Shown in pieces: positions 1 to 6,770 of a DNA stretch of 12,490 nt. Source of the stretch: an uncultured Clostridia bacterium (lineage in GTDB: Bacteria; Bacillota; Clostridia; UMGS1810); the NCBI GenBank assembly GCA_934454585.1, contig CAKSFP010000050.1:1-12490 (forward strand), written 5' to 3'. The number at the start of each line of letters is the position of its first letter. Within the stretch, counting starts at the first letter, position 1. The notes beneath the pieces are model-generated. The model ran no database searches. It saw only the letters and a list, made by a program, of their open reading frames with translations, and was not told the origin of the DNA. The translations under genes and the position numbers were made by a program.

Positions 1-38
1 TTTGAGCGAGCAAGAATAAAAAACACTTACACGAGCCT
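1..38 (-). repeat. Half copy (C) of a long-hairpin repeat, cut by the window edge
   Basis: Positions 12-32 match the right arm of the hairpin at 4821-4841 at 20 of 21 bases. The outer end at 30-38 (cacgagcct) is identical to the outer end of the hairpin at 6850-6858. Read on the minus strand, the arm is followed by TGCTCG, which is also how the loop of the 6771-6858 copy begins (TGCTCGACAC). This looks like one arm plus the start of the loop of a third family member in the opposite orientation. The other arm would lie upstream of base 1, so the pairing cannot be seen. It begins 34 nt past the uraA stop codon. Confidence 0.6.
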
Positions 39-71
39 ATTAACAAGATAGTTCGAATTCGTCGCTTTCGC

Positions 72-1475
72 TTAAGCCTGTTTTTTGGAAAGCATCATGT
101 TTACAATGATTCCTATGATTAAAGCACAGGCAATCGGGGTAATGGTGATAGACCCGAATGTAAGCGAAAGTCCGCCGATACCTGTGATAAGAATTGAGCT
201 GACAACAAAGAGGTTTCTGTTCTCATCAAGGTCAATGTTTTTGAACATTCTAAGACCGCTTACTGCGATGAATCCGTAAAGTGCAACGCACATTCCGCCC
301 ATTACACAGCTGGGAATGGAATTTACAAACGCAACAAACGGAGCCACAAACGAGATTATAATTGCACCGACAGCCGCCGCAATTATAGTGGCAACAGATG
401 CGTTACCGGTAATAGCGACACATCCGATTGACTCGCCGTATGTAGTGTTGGGGCAGCCGCCGAATATTGCACCGAATATCGAACCGACACCGTCTCCGAG
501 GAGAGTTCTTGAAAGACCGGGTTTCTTGAGAAGATCTCTCCCAATAATGGAAGAAATGTTCTTGTGGTCAGCAATATGTTCCGCAAACACAACGAAAGCA
601 ACGGGAACATACGCCGCAGCTATTGTACCCACATAAGAACCGTTAAGTTCACTAAAGCCGCCGAGAGCCGTGAGGAATGTAAACCTCGGAACCGAGAAGA
701 ATGTGTTAATGCCCACGCCGTTCTCCACAAGTGCAGTAAACGGTGCAAAGCTTATTATCTTGAGCGCATCTACATCTGCCGCATTGCCTATGAGAGTGAA
801 TACGAGTGCAACCGCATAGCCGGCAAGTACTCCTATAATAAAAGGAATGAGTCTTGCAGTTCTCTTGCCGAATGTGGAGCAAAGCACTATCACAAAAAGT
901 GCAACAAGTCCGCAGAGCACGCAGATGAGCGAAGAAGCTACCGGCACCTGAGATACCACATCAACAATCTTGCCGTCCTCTACAGCCTGAGTAACCACAT
1001 CTGCCATAACCTTGCCGTTCTGCAGGTCGCCCACAGCGTTTCCGGCAAGCGAAAGTCCGATGATGGAAACCGTGGGCCCGATAACAACCGCCGGCATGAG
1101 GCGGTCTATCCAGTCAACGCCCGCCGCTTTGACTACAGCGGCAATAACCACATACACCAGTCCGGCAAAAATCGCACCTATGATAAGTCCGAGATAACCG
1201 AGCTGTATAGATACACCGCCGGCAAAGGCAGCTGCCATTGAACCGAGAAAAGCAAAGGAAGAACCAAGGAACACCGGGCTGCTCTTTTTAGTGAAAAACA
1301 CATAAACCAGCGTGCCTATACCGGCACCGAAAAGTGCCGCCGCCGGGTCCATGTTGTTGCCCGTGATGACCGGCACAACAAGTGTGGCCGCCATGATCGC
1401 AAGCAGCTGCTGAATCGCAAACACGACCAGTGCGCCGAATTTCGGTTTGTCTTCAACATCATAAATCAACTTCAT
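72..1475 (-). CDS. uraA: Uracil permease, NCS2 (uracil/xanthine) family
   Basis: A 467-residue inner-membrane carrier, almost entirely hydrophobic with a dozen or more membrane segments, as expected of NCS2 nucleobase:proton symporters. Family hallmarks are FAEH (Glu299) and NTTYGESIG (Glu348). These match the two substrate-binding glutamates of E. coli UraA (Glu241 and Glu290), which favours uracil over xanthine. It is somewhat longer than E. coli UraA (429 aa), with extra loop sequence around 145-178 and 230-285. The ATG at 1475 is chosen because a GGAGG site (complement of 1486-1490) sits just upstream and the protein there starts with the usual cytosolic lead (MKLIYDVEDKPKFG). The frame stays open for 41 more codons to 1598, but that stretch is the attenuator leader RNA and its translation is not transporter-like. 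Likely monocistronic and controlled by premature termination in the leader. Substrate is inferred from family motifs. Confidence 0.93.
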   Translation of the reverse strand: MKLIYDVEDKPKFGALVVFAIQQLLAIMAATLVVPVITGNNMDPAAALFGAGIGTLVYVFFTKKSSPVFLGSSFAFLGSMAAAFAGGVSIQLGYLGLIIGAIFAGLVYVVIAAVVKAAGVDWIDRLMPAVVIGPTVSIIGLSLAGNAVGDLQNGKVMADVVTQAVEDGKIVDVVSQVPVASSLICVLCGLVALFVIVLCSTFGKRTARLIPFIIGVLAGYAVALVFTLIGNAADVDALKIISFAPFTALVENGVGINTFFSVPRFTFLTALGGFSELNGSYVGTIAAAYVPVAFVVFAEHIADHKNISSIIGRDLLKKPGLSRTLLGDGVGSIFGAIFGGCPNTTYGESIGCVAITGNASVATIIAAAVGAIIISFVAPFVAFVNSIPSCVMGGMCVALYGFIAVSGLRMFKNIDLDENRNLFVVSSILITGIGGLSLTFGSITITPIACALIIGIIVNMMLSKKQA

Positions 1476-1490
1476 TTTCAAAAATCCTCC

Positions 1491-1620
1491 AATGATTATT
1501 ATTTTTGATATATGATGCCTAAAAAAAATACCTTGTCTCAAACGAGACAAGGCATAAGTAGTCATATTAATGTGATAAACCTTGCCGATGTCCCGCATCG
1601 GATTAAAGACATATATATCT
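1491..1620 (-). promoter_or_regulatory. uraA leader RNA with anti-antiterminator, antiterminator and terminator
   Basis: About 130 nt separate the predicted transcription start (near 1619) from the uraA ribosome site. In transcript order I see a weak AAGATA/TGTCTT hairpin, a perfect 6-bp hairpin CCGATG-CGGGA-CATCGG (complement of 1585-1601), the segment GGCAAGG (1580-1586) and the terminator (1521-1552). GGCAAGG can pair with CCTTGTC of the terminator (7 bp, one G-U). Its first GG is also the last GG of the upstream hairpin, so the hairpin and the antiterminator exclude each other. That is the layout of PyrR- or ligand-controlled attenuators. The hairpin loop does not carry the PyrR binding-loop consensus, and I cannot assign a known riboswitch class. 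Confidence 0.65.
1521..1552 (-). terminator. Intrinsic terminator inside the uraA leader (attenuator)
   Basis: On the minus strand a perfect 9-bp stem, CCTTGTCTC / GAGACAAGG, closes a GTTT loop and is followed by TA and then eight Ts (complement of 1521-1528). It lies between the uraA promoter and its ribosome site, so it can only act as a regulated premature terminator of the uraA transcript. The 5' half of the stem can alternatively pair with GGCAAGG (complement of 1580-1586), giving an antiterminator. Confidence 0.85.
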
Positions 1621-1625
1621 TAGAC

Positions 1626-1654
1626 ATGATATCACATTATGAACGATTTGTAAA
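1626..1654 (-). promoter_or_regulatory. Sigma-A promoter of uraA
   Basis: On the minus strand, -35 TTTACA (complement of 1649-1654) and -10 TATCAT (complement of 1626-1631) are separated by exactly 17 bp. It reads into the attenuator leader. It is divergent from the promoter at 1728-1755, about 75 bp away. Confidence 0.75.
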
Positions 1655-1727
1655 CACCTTTTTCGCAAATTCTTTGAAATAATTCAAAAACCCACAAAAA
1701 TTACTGTTACTTTACCGCGAATTTTGC

Positions 1728-1755
1728 TTGACTATTTTTCTTTTGCTGATATAAT
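1728..1755 (+). promoter_or_regulatory. Sigma-A promoter of the TPM-domain gene
   Basis: TTGACT (1728-1733), a 16-bp spacer, then TATAAT (1750-1755). Transcription would start near 1762, giving a leader of about 27 nt that carries the GGAG ribosome site at 1779-1782. Confidence 0.8.
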
Positions 1756-1788
1756 ATTAATGTATACTAAATAAACACGGAGAAACAA

Positions 1789-2529
1789 ATGAAAAAATAT
1801 ATAAAATCAATCGCGGCGCTTTTCGCCGCACTCACTGTCCTCACATCCGCGGCTTTTGCGGCTGTAAATGTGTTCGATGTGCCGGAGAACATATCGGTAA
1901 ACGACTACTCGGTTGTGATGCAGACGGGCACAAAAACATATATCCGCCAATGCAACAACACCCTCATGGACTCCGTGGGTGCAAAGGTCATATTCGTGAC
2001 CGTGCCGACAACGGGCGGTGAAAGCATAGATTCATACGCAAAGAGACTGCGCAGCGCGTGGGGAGTGTCGTCCATAGGCAACGATTCAAGCACATTTGTG
2101 CTGCTCGCTACCGAGGACATGGAGTACTGGGCGATAGTCGGCGACCACATAAAGAGCGCCCTGACGGATGAAACCGTTGATGAAATCATGCTGAAATACA
2201 CCGAGCCGGATTTCTCGCAGAGAAATTTTGACGCGGCTATAGAAAAGACCTTTGACGCCATATCGTCGTGGTACACTACTGCTTACGGGCTGACGCCGTT
2301 TTCGCGCAATACCGTTGCAAACACTGCATCAGCGGACAATACAGACAATGCAGCCAACGCAAAGGCGTTATGGCACACTGTTCGCACAGTGCTCATCACT
2401 GCGGCGGCGCTTGTGGTGCTGTTTTTCGTTGTACGCCGCTGTCTGCGGCTGTATGTCTTGTCGCAACGGCGCAAACAGCGCGTGACGGAATACAAACGCC
2501 GACTGCGCAGGGACTTGAACAAAAAATAG
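1789..2529 (+). CDS. TPM-domain exported protein with C-terminal membrane anchor
   Basis: A 246-residue protein. Residues 1-24 form a signal peptide (basic MKKYIK start, hydrophobic core, AFA-A cleavage site). Residues about 28-165 resemble a TPM domain (TPM_phosphatase/YgcG type): an early VNDY segment, a KVIFVTVPTTGG strand, a SYAKRLRSAWGV helix and a STFVLLATED strand, ending in an amphipathic helix. A membrane segment spans about 197-216, followed by a very basic cytosolic tail rich in Arg and Lys. So the TPM domain faces outward and is anchored at its C-terminus. TPM domains are implicated in membrane-protein quality control and photosystem II repair, and some show phosphatase activity. 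The role here is unknown. The start is set by GGAG six bases upstream of the ATG. It ends at the bidirectional terminator and appears monocistronic. Confidence 0.8.
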   Translation: MKKYIKSIAALFAALTVLTSAAFAAVNVFDVPENISVNDYSVVMQTGTKTYIRQCNNTLMDSVGAKVIFVTVPTTGGESIDSYAKRLRSAWGVSSIGNDSSTFVLLATEDMEYWAIVGDHIKSALTDETVDEIMLKYTEPDFSQRNFDAAIEKTFDAISSWYTTAYGLTPFSRNTVANTASADNTDNAANAKALWHTVRTVLITAAALVVLFFVVRRCLRLYVLSQRRKQRVTEYKRRLRRDLNKK

Positions 2530-2531
2530 GC

Positions 2532-2575
2532 AAACAACGGGTCGGGTGCGAAAATACGCATCCGACCCGTTGTTT
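2532..2575. terminator. Bidirectional intrinsic terminator between the TPM gene and metY
   Basis: A 19-bp stem pairs 2532-2550 with 2557-2575 with one G-U or A-C position, around an AAAATA loop. T-rich sequence follows on the plus strand (TTTTGTATATTT), and on the minus strand the stem runs into TTTGCCTATTTTTT. It lies 2 bp past the TPM stop and 17 bp past the metY stop, so it serves both converging genes. Confidence 0.9.
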
Positions 2576-2592
2576 TGTATATTTAGGGGAAT

Positions 2593-3885
2593 TTACTTTA
2601 TTGCCGCAAAAGCATCGTCAAGCGCCTCTATGAGGTCATCCACATTTTCGATGCCGATAGAAAGTCTTATGGTATTCGGCTTTATGCCCTGCTCGGCAAG
2701 CTCTGCCTCGTTGAGCTGAGAATGAGTTGTCGATGCCGGGTGAATAACGAGTGACTTAACATCCGCAACATTTGCAAGCAGCGAGAAAATTCTCAGGTTG
2801 TCTATGAATTTCTGCGCCGTCTTGTCATCGCCCTTCACCTCAAATGTGAATATTGAACCGCCGCCGTTGGGGAAATATTTCTTGTAGAGCTTGTGGCTCG
2901 GCTCAGTCTCCAGTGACGGATGGTGCACCGCCTCAACCTGGGGATGATTGTTTAGATACTCAACGATTTTCAGCGCGTTGGACACATGGCGCTCAACTCT
3001 GAGTGAGAGCGTCTCCAGTCCCTGCAGGAACATAAACGCATGGAACGGAGAAATCGTGGAACCTGTGTCTCTCAAAAGAATTGCCCTGATGTAAGTTGCA
3101 AACGCGGCTGTACCGGCTGCTTCGGCAAAGCTTATGCCGTGGTATGACGGGTTCGGCTCGGATATCCACGGATACTTGCCCGATGCTTTCCAGTCAAATG
3201 TGCCGCCATCCACGATGACGCCGCCGATTGCAGCACCGTGACCGCCTATAAATTTGGTCGCACTGTGCACCACAATGTCTGCGCCGTATTCAATGGGGCG
3301 CACAAGATAAGGTGTGGCAAATGTTGAATCCACAACGAGCGGAATCCCGTGTTTATGCGCAATTTTTGCAACTTCCTCAATGTCTATGATGTTGGAATTC
3401 GGGTTGCCGAGAGTCTCAATGTAAAGCGCTTTGGTGTTTGGCTTAATTGCCGCCTCAAAAGATCCCTCCACATCGGGATCCACAAAAGTTGCGCTTATGC
3501 CGGATGTAAGCGGCAGCGTGTGCGCAAGCAGATTGTATGTGCCGCCGTATATGGTCTTGGAGGCAACAATATGCTCACCCGATTTTGCCAGTGCCTGAAT
3601 GGTGTAGTTGATTGCCGCCGCACCGGACGCAACGCCGAGTGCAGCCGTGCCGCCCTCAAGTGCAGCTATTCTCTCCTCAAATACTCCCTGTGTAGGGTTG
3701 GTCAGTCTGCCGTATATGTTGCCGGCATCGCGCAGTCCGAATCTGTCTGCCGCATGCTGAGAGTTATGAAATACAAAAGATGTGGACGCATAAATCGGCA
3801 CCGCCCTTGCGTCTGTCGCCGGGTCAGGGTTCTCCTGACCCGCCTGTACCTGAAGTGTTTCAAATCTGTATTTTTTCTCTGCCAT
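2593..3885 (-). CDS. metY: O-acetylhomoserine sulfhydrylase (PLP-dependent, Cys/Met metabolism family)
   Basis: A 430-residue cytosolic PLP enzyme of the Cys/Met metabolism fold-type I family. It makes homocysteine from O-acetylhomoserine and sulfide, a direct-sulfhydrylation route to methionine. Visible hallmarks are the N-terminal FETLQVQAGQ, YGRLTNPT (58-65), VVDSTFATP with the PLP-ring aspartate (Asp186), and the Schiff-base lysine in HSATKFIGGHG (Lys211). The C-terminal motif is SLVIHPASTTHSQL. Length, the GHG after the lysine and the long insert with YPWISEPNPSYHG fit the O-acetylhomoserine sulfhydrylase branch better than cystathionine gamma-synthase (about 380 aa). The start is the ATG at 3885 with a strong AGGAGG site (complement of 3894-3899). 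It has its own promoter and ends in a terminator shared with the TPM gene. No SAM riboswitch or T-box is visible in its roughly 100-nt leader. Confidence 0.93.
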   Translation of the reverse strand: MAEKKYRFETLQVQAGQENPDPATDARAVPIYASTSFVFHNSQHAADRFGLRDAGNIYGRLTNPTQGVFEERIAALEGGTAALGVASGAAAINYTIQALAKSGEHIVASKTIYGGTYNLLAHTLPLTSGISATFVDPDVEGSFEAAIKPNTKALYIETLGNPNSNIIDIEEVAKIAHKHGIPLVVDSTFATPYLVRPIEYGADIVVHSATKFIGGHGAAIGGVIVDGGTFDWKASGKYPWISEPNPSYHGISFAEAAGTAAFATYIRAILLRDTGSTISPFHAFMFLQGLETLSLRVERHVSNALKIVEYLNNHPQVEAVHHPSLETEPSHKLYKKYFPNGGGSIFTFEVKGDDKTAQKFIDNLRIFSLLANVADVKSLVIHPASTTHSQLNEAELAEQGIKPNTIRLSIGIENVDDLIEALDDAFAAIK

Positions 3886-3940
3886 TGTTATCTCCTCCTG
3901 TTGATTTTTGTTTACGGATTTCCTTTATCCGACATTGCCT

Positions 3941-4026
3941 ATCAATTTGATATGTTTATTGTATCACTCTTTTAACGATAAGTCCAATACATAATTATTA
4001 TATCATGTTATAGCTTTTTTCTATAA
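3941..4026 (-). promoter_or_regulatory. metY promoter with candidate operator
   Basis: On the minus strand an extended -10, TGATATAAT (TATAAT is the complement of 3997-4002), lacks a good -35. The -35 region is occupied by a 6-bp inverted repeat with a 7-bp spacer, TTATAGCTTTTTTCTATAA (4008-4026), a plausible regulator site. A second palindrome, ATCAATTTGAT, lies in the leader at 3941-3951. A weak CGGAT/ATCCG hairpin (3915-3931) is nearer the start codon. No regulator is assigned. Confidence 0.45.
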
Positions 4027-4097
4027 CTTCGCATATTTTCAAAATCAATATTAAATACGGGATTTTGTCATATACATAGTAATCAGAGGTGAATCAA

Positions 4098-4277
4098 TTG
4101 GACGCATTGGCACTGACAGAGCTTATCACGGTTACGGCGACATACATTGCCGACAACACCACCCAGGACGAGGCGGCGCTGCTGTCGGCAGTGTTCACTC
4201 AGCTCGGCGACACCCTCGCCACAATAGCGGCTGTCAATGCTCTGAATGCGAATATATATGATGAAATTATTGAATAA
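4098..4277 (+). CDS. Small 59-aa protein, DUF6774-like
   Basis: A 59-residue acidic protein read from the TTG at 4098. The AGAGGTG at 4085-4091 stands 6 nt before that TTG, a proper ribosome-site distance. The upstream GTG at 4089, which would add three residues, is itself part of that ribosome site. The protein is Ala/Thr/Leu rich and predicted helical. It contains LGDTLATI at about 36-43, preceded by an AALLSAVFTQ helix. This pattern resembles the short Clostridia family I know as DUF6774, whose function is unknown. I assign the family from memory of its pattern, not from a search. It is 49 nt upstream of, and codirectional with, the CmpB-type gene, so the two may share a transcript. No strong sigma-A promoter is visible upstream. 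Confidence 0.7.
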   Translation: MDALALTELITVTATYIADNTTQDEAALLSAVFTQLGDTLATIAAVNALNANIYDEIIE

Positions 4278-4326
4278 AAAAAGTGTTTTTCCAAAGAATA
4301 ATAAAAAAACATATGCGGAGATTTTT

Positions 4327-4692
4327 ATGAACTACATTGAAATATTTTTAATCGGCGGCGCCGCTTACAACCTGATAGAATACCTTTGGCGCGGCTACTC
4401 GCACTGGACAATGACGATTGACGGCGGCATATGCCTTGTGGGGATATATCTGATCTGCACTCTCGGCGAGATGAATTTTGTATACAAAGTGCTCAGCTGC
4501 TCGGCGCTGATCACGGGGGTGGAATTTGTGTCCGGGCTTATCATAAACAAAGCGCTGCATCTTGACATATGGGACTACTCTGCCCTGCCGATGAATTTTC
4601 TCGGGCAAATATGTGTGCCGTACACATTGTTGTGGACGGCACTGTGTGTTCCGCTCGTGGCGGTTATTGATATAATTTCGGAATTTGGGTAA
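4327..4692 (+). CDS. CmpB-type small membrane protein (putative ABC-transporter type IV family)
   Basis: A 121-residue membrane protein with about four hydrophobic segments (near 3-18, 31-47, 55-74 and 93-115). The order SHWTM (26-30), GVEFVSG (64-70), LDIWDYS (79-85), LPMNFLGQIC (87-96) and a C-terminal LLWTALCVP is the signature of the PF06541 'ABC_trans_CmpB' family. Members are usually stand-alone proteins, and the transporter label is historical; the biochemical role is unknown. The start at 4327 is set by GGAG seven nt upstream. The frame is open back to 4246, but that would overlap the preceding gene and add a non-membrane lysine/asparagine-rich lead. It is convergent with the isomerase gene, and the hairpin repeat at 4757-4842 lies between them. 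Confidence 0.82.
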   Translation: MNYIEIFLIGGAAYNLIEYLWRGYSHWTMTIDGGICLVGIYLICTLGEMNFVYKVLSCSALITGVEFVSGLIINKALHLDIWDYSALPMNFLGQICVPYTLLWTALCVPLVAVIDIISEFG

Positions 4693-4756
4693 AAAACAAT
4701 CTGCCAACAGTTCGTATGGTATATTTTATTCTGCACGCACAAAGTTTTGTGCCGTC

Positions 4757-4842
4757 TGTGTATGTGTTTTTTATTCTTGCCGTCTCGGACAGCAGTGCGG
4801 TAGCGCTGAACTCGCCGTCTAAGAATAAAAAACACATACACA
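4757..4842 (+). repeat. Long-hairpin repeat, copy A
   Basis: A perfect 22-bp inverted repeat (4757-4778 and 4821-4842) encloses a 42-nt loop. The loop begins TGCCGTCTCGGACAG (counting from the last stem base) and contains an internal 6-bp hairpin CAGTGC-GGTA-GCGCTG (one G-U). It ends GAACTCGCCGTC. The loop shares blocks with the copy at 6771-6858: CTCGrACA near its start, then GCGCT and GAwCTCGCCGwC near its end. It sits between two converging genes. A separate 7-bp hairpin (GCACAAA-GT-TTTGTGC, 4737-4752) lies just upstream. No transposase, clear target duplication or standard U-tract terminator adjoins it. Confidence 0.8.
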
Positions 4843-4922
4843 TCCTTTGACGAAATACTTTCCGCGCACGATTTCGTATAAGTTACTAACACAAAATAAA
4901 ATGTACCCTCAGACCGTTCATA

Positions 4923-5696
4923 TTATCTCAATCCCATAGACTTCAAATAGTCATAACTCTTTTTAAGGCACTCAAACGGATCCTCACCATAGCAGGTATC
5001 CTGTTCAACAAATGCATACTCAACGCCAAGATCCATACAAGTGACAATGATTTTTGAAAAATCCATTACACCGTAGCCTACGGGAGCAAATCTCCTCTCG
5101 CCGTTCAGAAGGTATGTGAGGTCCTTGAAGTGAACGCAGGGGGTTCTGCCCTTGAGGTCCTTAAGTTCGGTTATCGGGTCGTGCCCGCCGGCAAGCACCC
5201 AGTGGGTGTCAAGCGTGAATCCCATCTCATCCGGCGCAAATGTGCTCTTGAGATAGTCCCATGCGTTCTCGCCGTCGATATTGTCAAACTCCATGTTGTG
5301 GTTGTGGTACATAAGATACGCGCCGAGTTCTTTCATTCTTCGCGCAACAGGCAGAAATTTGGACGAAAAATCTTCCCAAAGTGCTCTCGTGTTCATTCCC
5401 TTTTCAAATATATGCGGCATGCAGCCCACGCCGATATATTTGCAGTTGAATTTTTTGTGTTTTTCAACCACTGCATCCGTGTCCGAAATCATCTCATCAA
5501 GGTTGTAGTGGGTCAGATCGCAGGTGAGTCCGTTTTTCTTGAGTTGTTCGTCCAGCCAGTCGCCGTCATAAGCGCAGGTGCCCGACACCTGAACGGATGT
5601 GTAACCGATATCGGCTACCCTTTTAAGCGTCTCGGCAAAGTCCTCGGGGGTCTTTGCAAAATCTCTCAGTGAATAAAGCTGTGCTCCTATAATCAT
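4923..5696 (-). CDS. Sugar phosphate isomerase/epimerase-like TIM-barrel protein
   Basis: A 257-residue cytosolic protein of the xylose-isomerase-like TIM-barrel superfamily (AP_endonuc_2, PF01261). It starts with the typical strand IIGAQLYSLRDF and a VADIGYTSVQVSG segment. Likely metal and active-site residues are in YHNHNMEF (His131/His133), FTLDTHW (Asp163), VHFKD (His189) and AFVEQD (Glu231). The first ligand position, often Glu in sugar epimerases, is taken here by the HNH segment. That is common in the broad 'sugar phosphate isomerase/epimerase' group, whose substrates are mostly unknown. The start ATG at 5696 has GGAG nine nt upstream. An upstream in-frame start at 5744 would begin inside the promoter region and is rejected. 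It lies 100 nt downstream of the radical SAM gene on the same strand but seems to have its own promoter. Confidence 0.85.
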   Translation of the reverse strand: MIIGAQLYSLRDFAKTPEDFAETLKRVADIGYTSVQVSGTCAYDGDWLDEQLKKNGLTCDLTHYNLDEMISDTDAVVEKHKKFNCKYIGVGCMPHIFEKGMNTRALWEDFSSKFLPVARRMKELGAYLMYHNHNMEFDNIDGENAWDYLKSTFAPDEMGFTLDTHWVLAGGHDPITELKDLKGRTPCVHFKDLTYLLNGERRFAPVGYGVMDFSKIIVTCMDLGVEYAFVEQDTCYGEDPFECLKKSYDYLKSMGLR

Positions 5697-5732
5697 CAGT
5701 AAAATCTCCTTTTTCGCAAATTTAATACTAAT

Positions 5733-5761
5733 ATAATACCACACAATTTTATTGATTTACA
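5733..5761 (-). promoter_or_regulatory. Extended -10 promoter of the isomerase-like gene
   Basis: On the minus strand, TGGTATTAT (TATTAT is the complement of 5733-5738) is an extended -10 element. A weak -35, TGTAAA (complement of 5756-5761), lies 17 bp upstream. It falls in the 100-nt gap between the radical SAM gene and the isomerase-like gene. Confidence 0.5.
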
Positions 5762-5796
5762 CTGTCTGTTTTGCTCAAAAGTTTGCCGATATTGCT

Positions 5797-6699
5797 CTAT
5801 ACACCCTCATAATCAAACATGGGGATAAAACTCTCGCTCGCCGCCTTGCCGTCCTGGACAAAGGCGTTTTTCACACCGATTTTCACCGCAAAATCTATCA
5901 CTCTGTCATACTCCGCCGCGGTGAGACGACGGTTTATCTCGGGATATGCGTCAAGATCTGTGCACGGCGTAAACTGGCTCATTATGCTTATGTACACACT
6001 GTCGCCGTAAGTTTCGTAAATATATCTCAAGGCACGCTTTGCCTCGGCAACATGACCGGGGAGCACCAGATGCCTTACTATCACGCCGCGGCGCATCATG
6101 CCGTCCGAATCAAACTCACAGCTGCCGCACTGCGCCGTCATCCTTGCAATCGCCGCGCGCGCCGCCACGGGATAGTCTGCCGCGTGTGAGTAACGCGCCG
6201 CGACATCCGCTGAGTGATACTTATAGTCGGCAAGATATATATCGGCATGGCCTTTCATCATGTCCACCGTGTGCGGCATCACATATGACGATGTATTATA
6301 TACCACGGGCAAACTGAGCCCGTCCGCACGCGCGCTGACGAGTGCGCCGATTATCTGCGGCACATAGTGATCGGGTGTGACGAGATTTATGTTTGCCGCA
6401 CCTTTACTTTGCAGTTCAACGAATATGCGTGCAAGCCTATCGGGGGTGACTTTCTTTGCGGACTCGGCGCTTGCCACAGAGAAGTTTTGGCAGTACACGC
6501 ACCGCAGCGGACATCCGCTGAAGAACACCGTGCCGGAGCCGACACTGCCGCTTATGCACGGTTCTTCCCAAAAGTGGAGTGCAGCGCGCGCAAGCATGAT
6601 TTCGTCCGTCACAGAGCAGACGCCTTTTTCGCCTTTTTGTCTGTTTTTGCCGCAATTTCTGGGGCAAAGTTTGCATTTTTCCGTAATAATCACCGCCAT
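5797..6699 (-). CDS. PflX-like radical SAM protein (COG1313, pyruvate formate-lyase activase homolog)
   Basis: A 300-residue radical SAM enzyme. The SAM-binding 4Fe-4S motif is CPLRCVYC (Cys63, Cys67, Cys70) preceded by FFSGC. An N-terminal cysteine cluster (Cys9, Cys12, Cys16, Cys28 in CKLCPRNCG...GVC) probably holds a second metal site and is typical of the PflX/COG1313 group. Further family segments are FSGCPLRCVYCQN, INLVTPDHYVPQI and VVYNTSSYV. The fold continues with a YLADYKY segment, a HLVLPGH segment and a SIMSQFTP segment. The target protein or substrate is unknown, and no pyruvate formate-lyase gene is nearby. The start at 6699 keeps the first cysteine cluster, and no later ATG would. 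It has no Shine-Dalgarno sequence, and the promoter lies so close that the leader is only about 9 nt. Confidence 0.85.
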   Translation of the reverse strand: MAVIITEKCKLCPRNCGKNRQKGEKGVCSVTDEIMLARAALHFWEEPCISGSVGSGTVFFSGCPLRCVYCQNFSVASAESAKKVTPDRLARIFVELQSKGAANINLVTPDHYVPQIIGALVSARADGLSLPVVYNTSSYVMPHTVDMMKGHADIYLADYKYHSADVAARYSHAADYPVAARAAIARMTAQCGSCEFDSDGMMRRGVIVRHLVLPGHVAEAKRALRYIYETYGDSVYISIMSQFTPCTDLDAYPEINRRLTAAEYDRVIDFAVKIGVKNAFVQDGKAASESFIPMFDYEGV

Positions 6700-6714
6700 G
6701 TATCAGATAGATAA

Positions 6715-6743
6715 ATTATATACCATGAAGCGGTGTTTGTCAA
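6715..6743 (-). promoter_or_regulatory. Consensus sigma-A promoter directly upstream of the radical SAM gene
   Basis: On the minus strand TTGACA (complement of 6738-6743), exactly 17 bp, then TATAAT (complement of 6715-6720): a perfect consensus. The -10 ends 15 nt before the ATG, so transcription should start about 9 nt upstream of the start codon. Confidence 0.85.
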
Positions 6744-6770
6744 AAATATATGGATTGGAATTTTTCTCAA

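Noticed and set aside
564..1241. 225-codon open frame on the plus strand
   Set aside because: It is antisense to the permease gene, rich in Arg, Cys, His and Tyr, with no ribosome site and no family resemblance: a shadow of a strong coding frame.
1476..1598. A 41-residue N-terminal extension of the uracil permease in the same open frame
   Set aside because: The stretch is the attenuator leader, including the terminator stem, and its first codon lies only about 20 nt inside the transcript. The ATG at 1475 has a strong ribosome site and gives a normal NCS2 N-terminus.
1553..1620. Purine riboswitch in the uraA leader
   Set aside because: There is a faint likeness (GGCAAGGTTTATCAC and GACTAC, near where GUUUCUACC and GACUA occur in the purine aptamer). 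However, the kissing loops GAUAUGG and CCGUAAA are absent and the second hairpin of the aptamer is missing.
4037..4080. Sigma-E-like promoter (ATATT then CATATACAT) before the 59-aa gene
   Set aside because: The spacing is 16 bp and the -10 matches only partly. Sequence this AT-rich produces such matches by chance.
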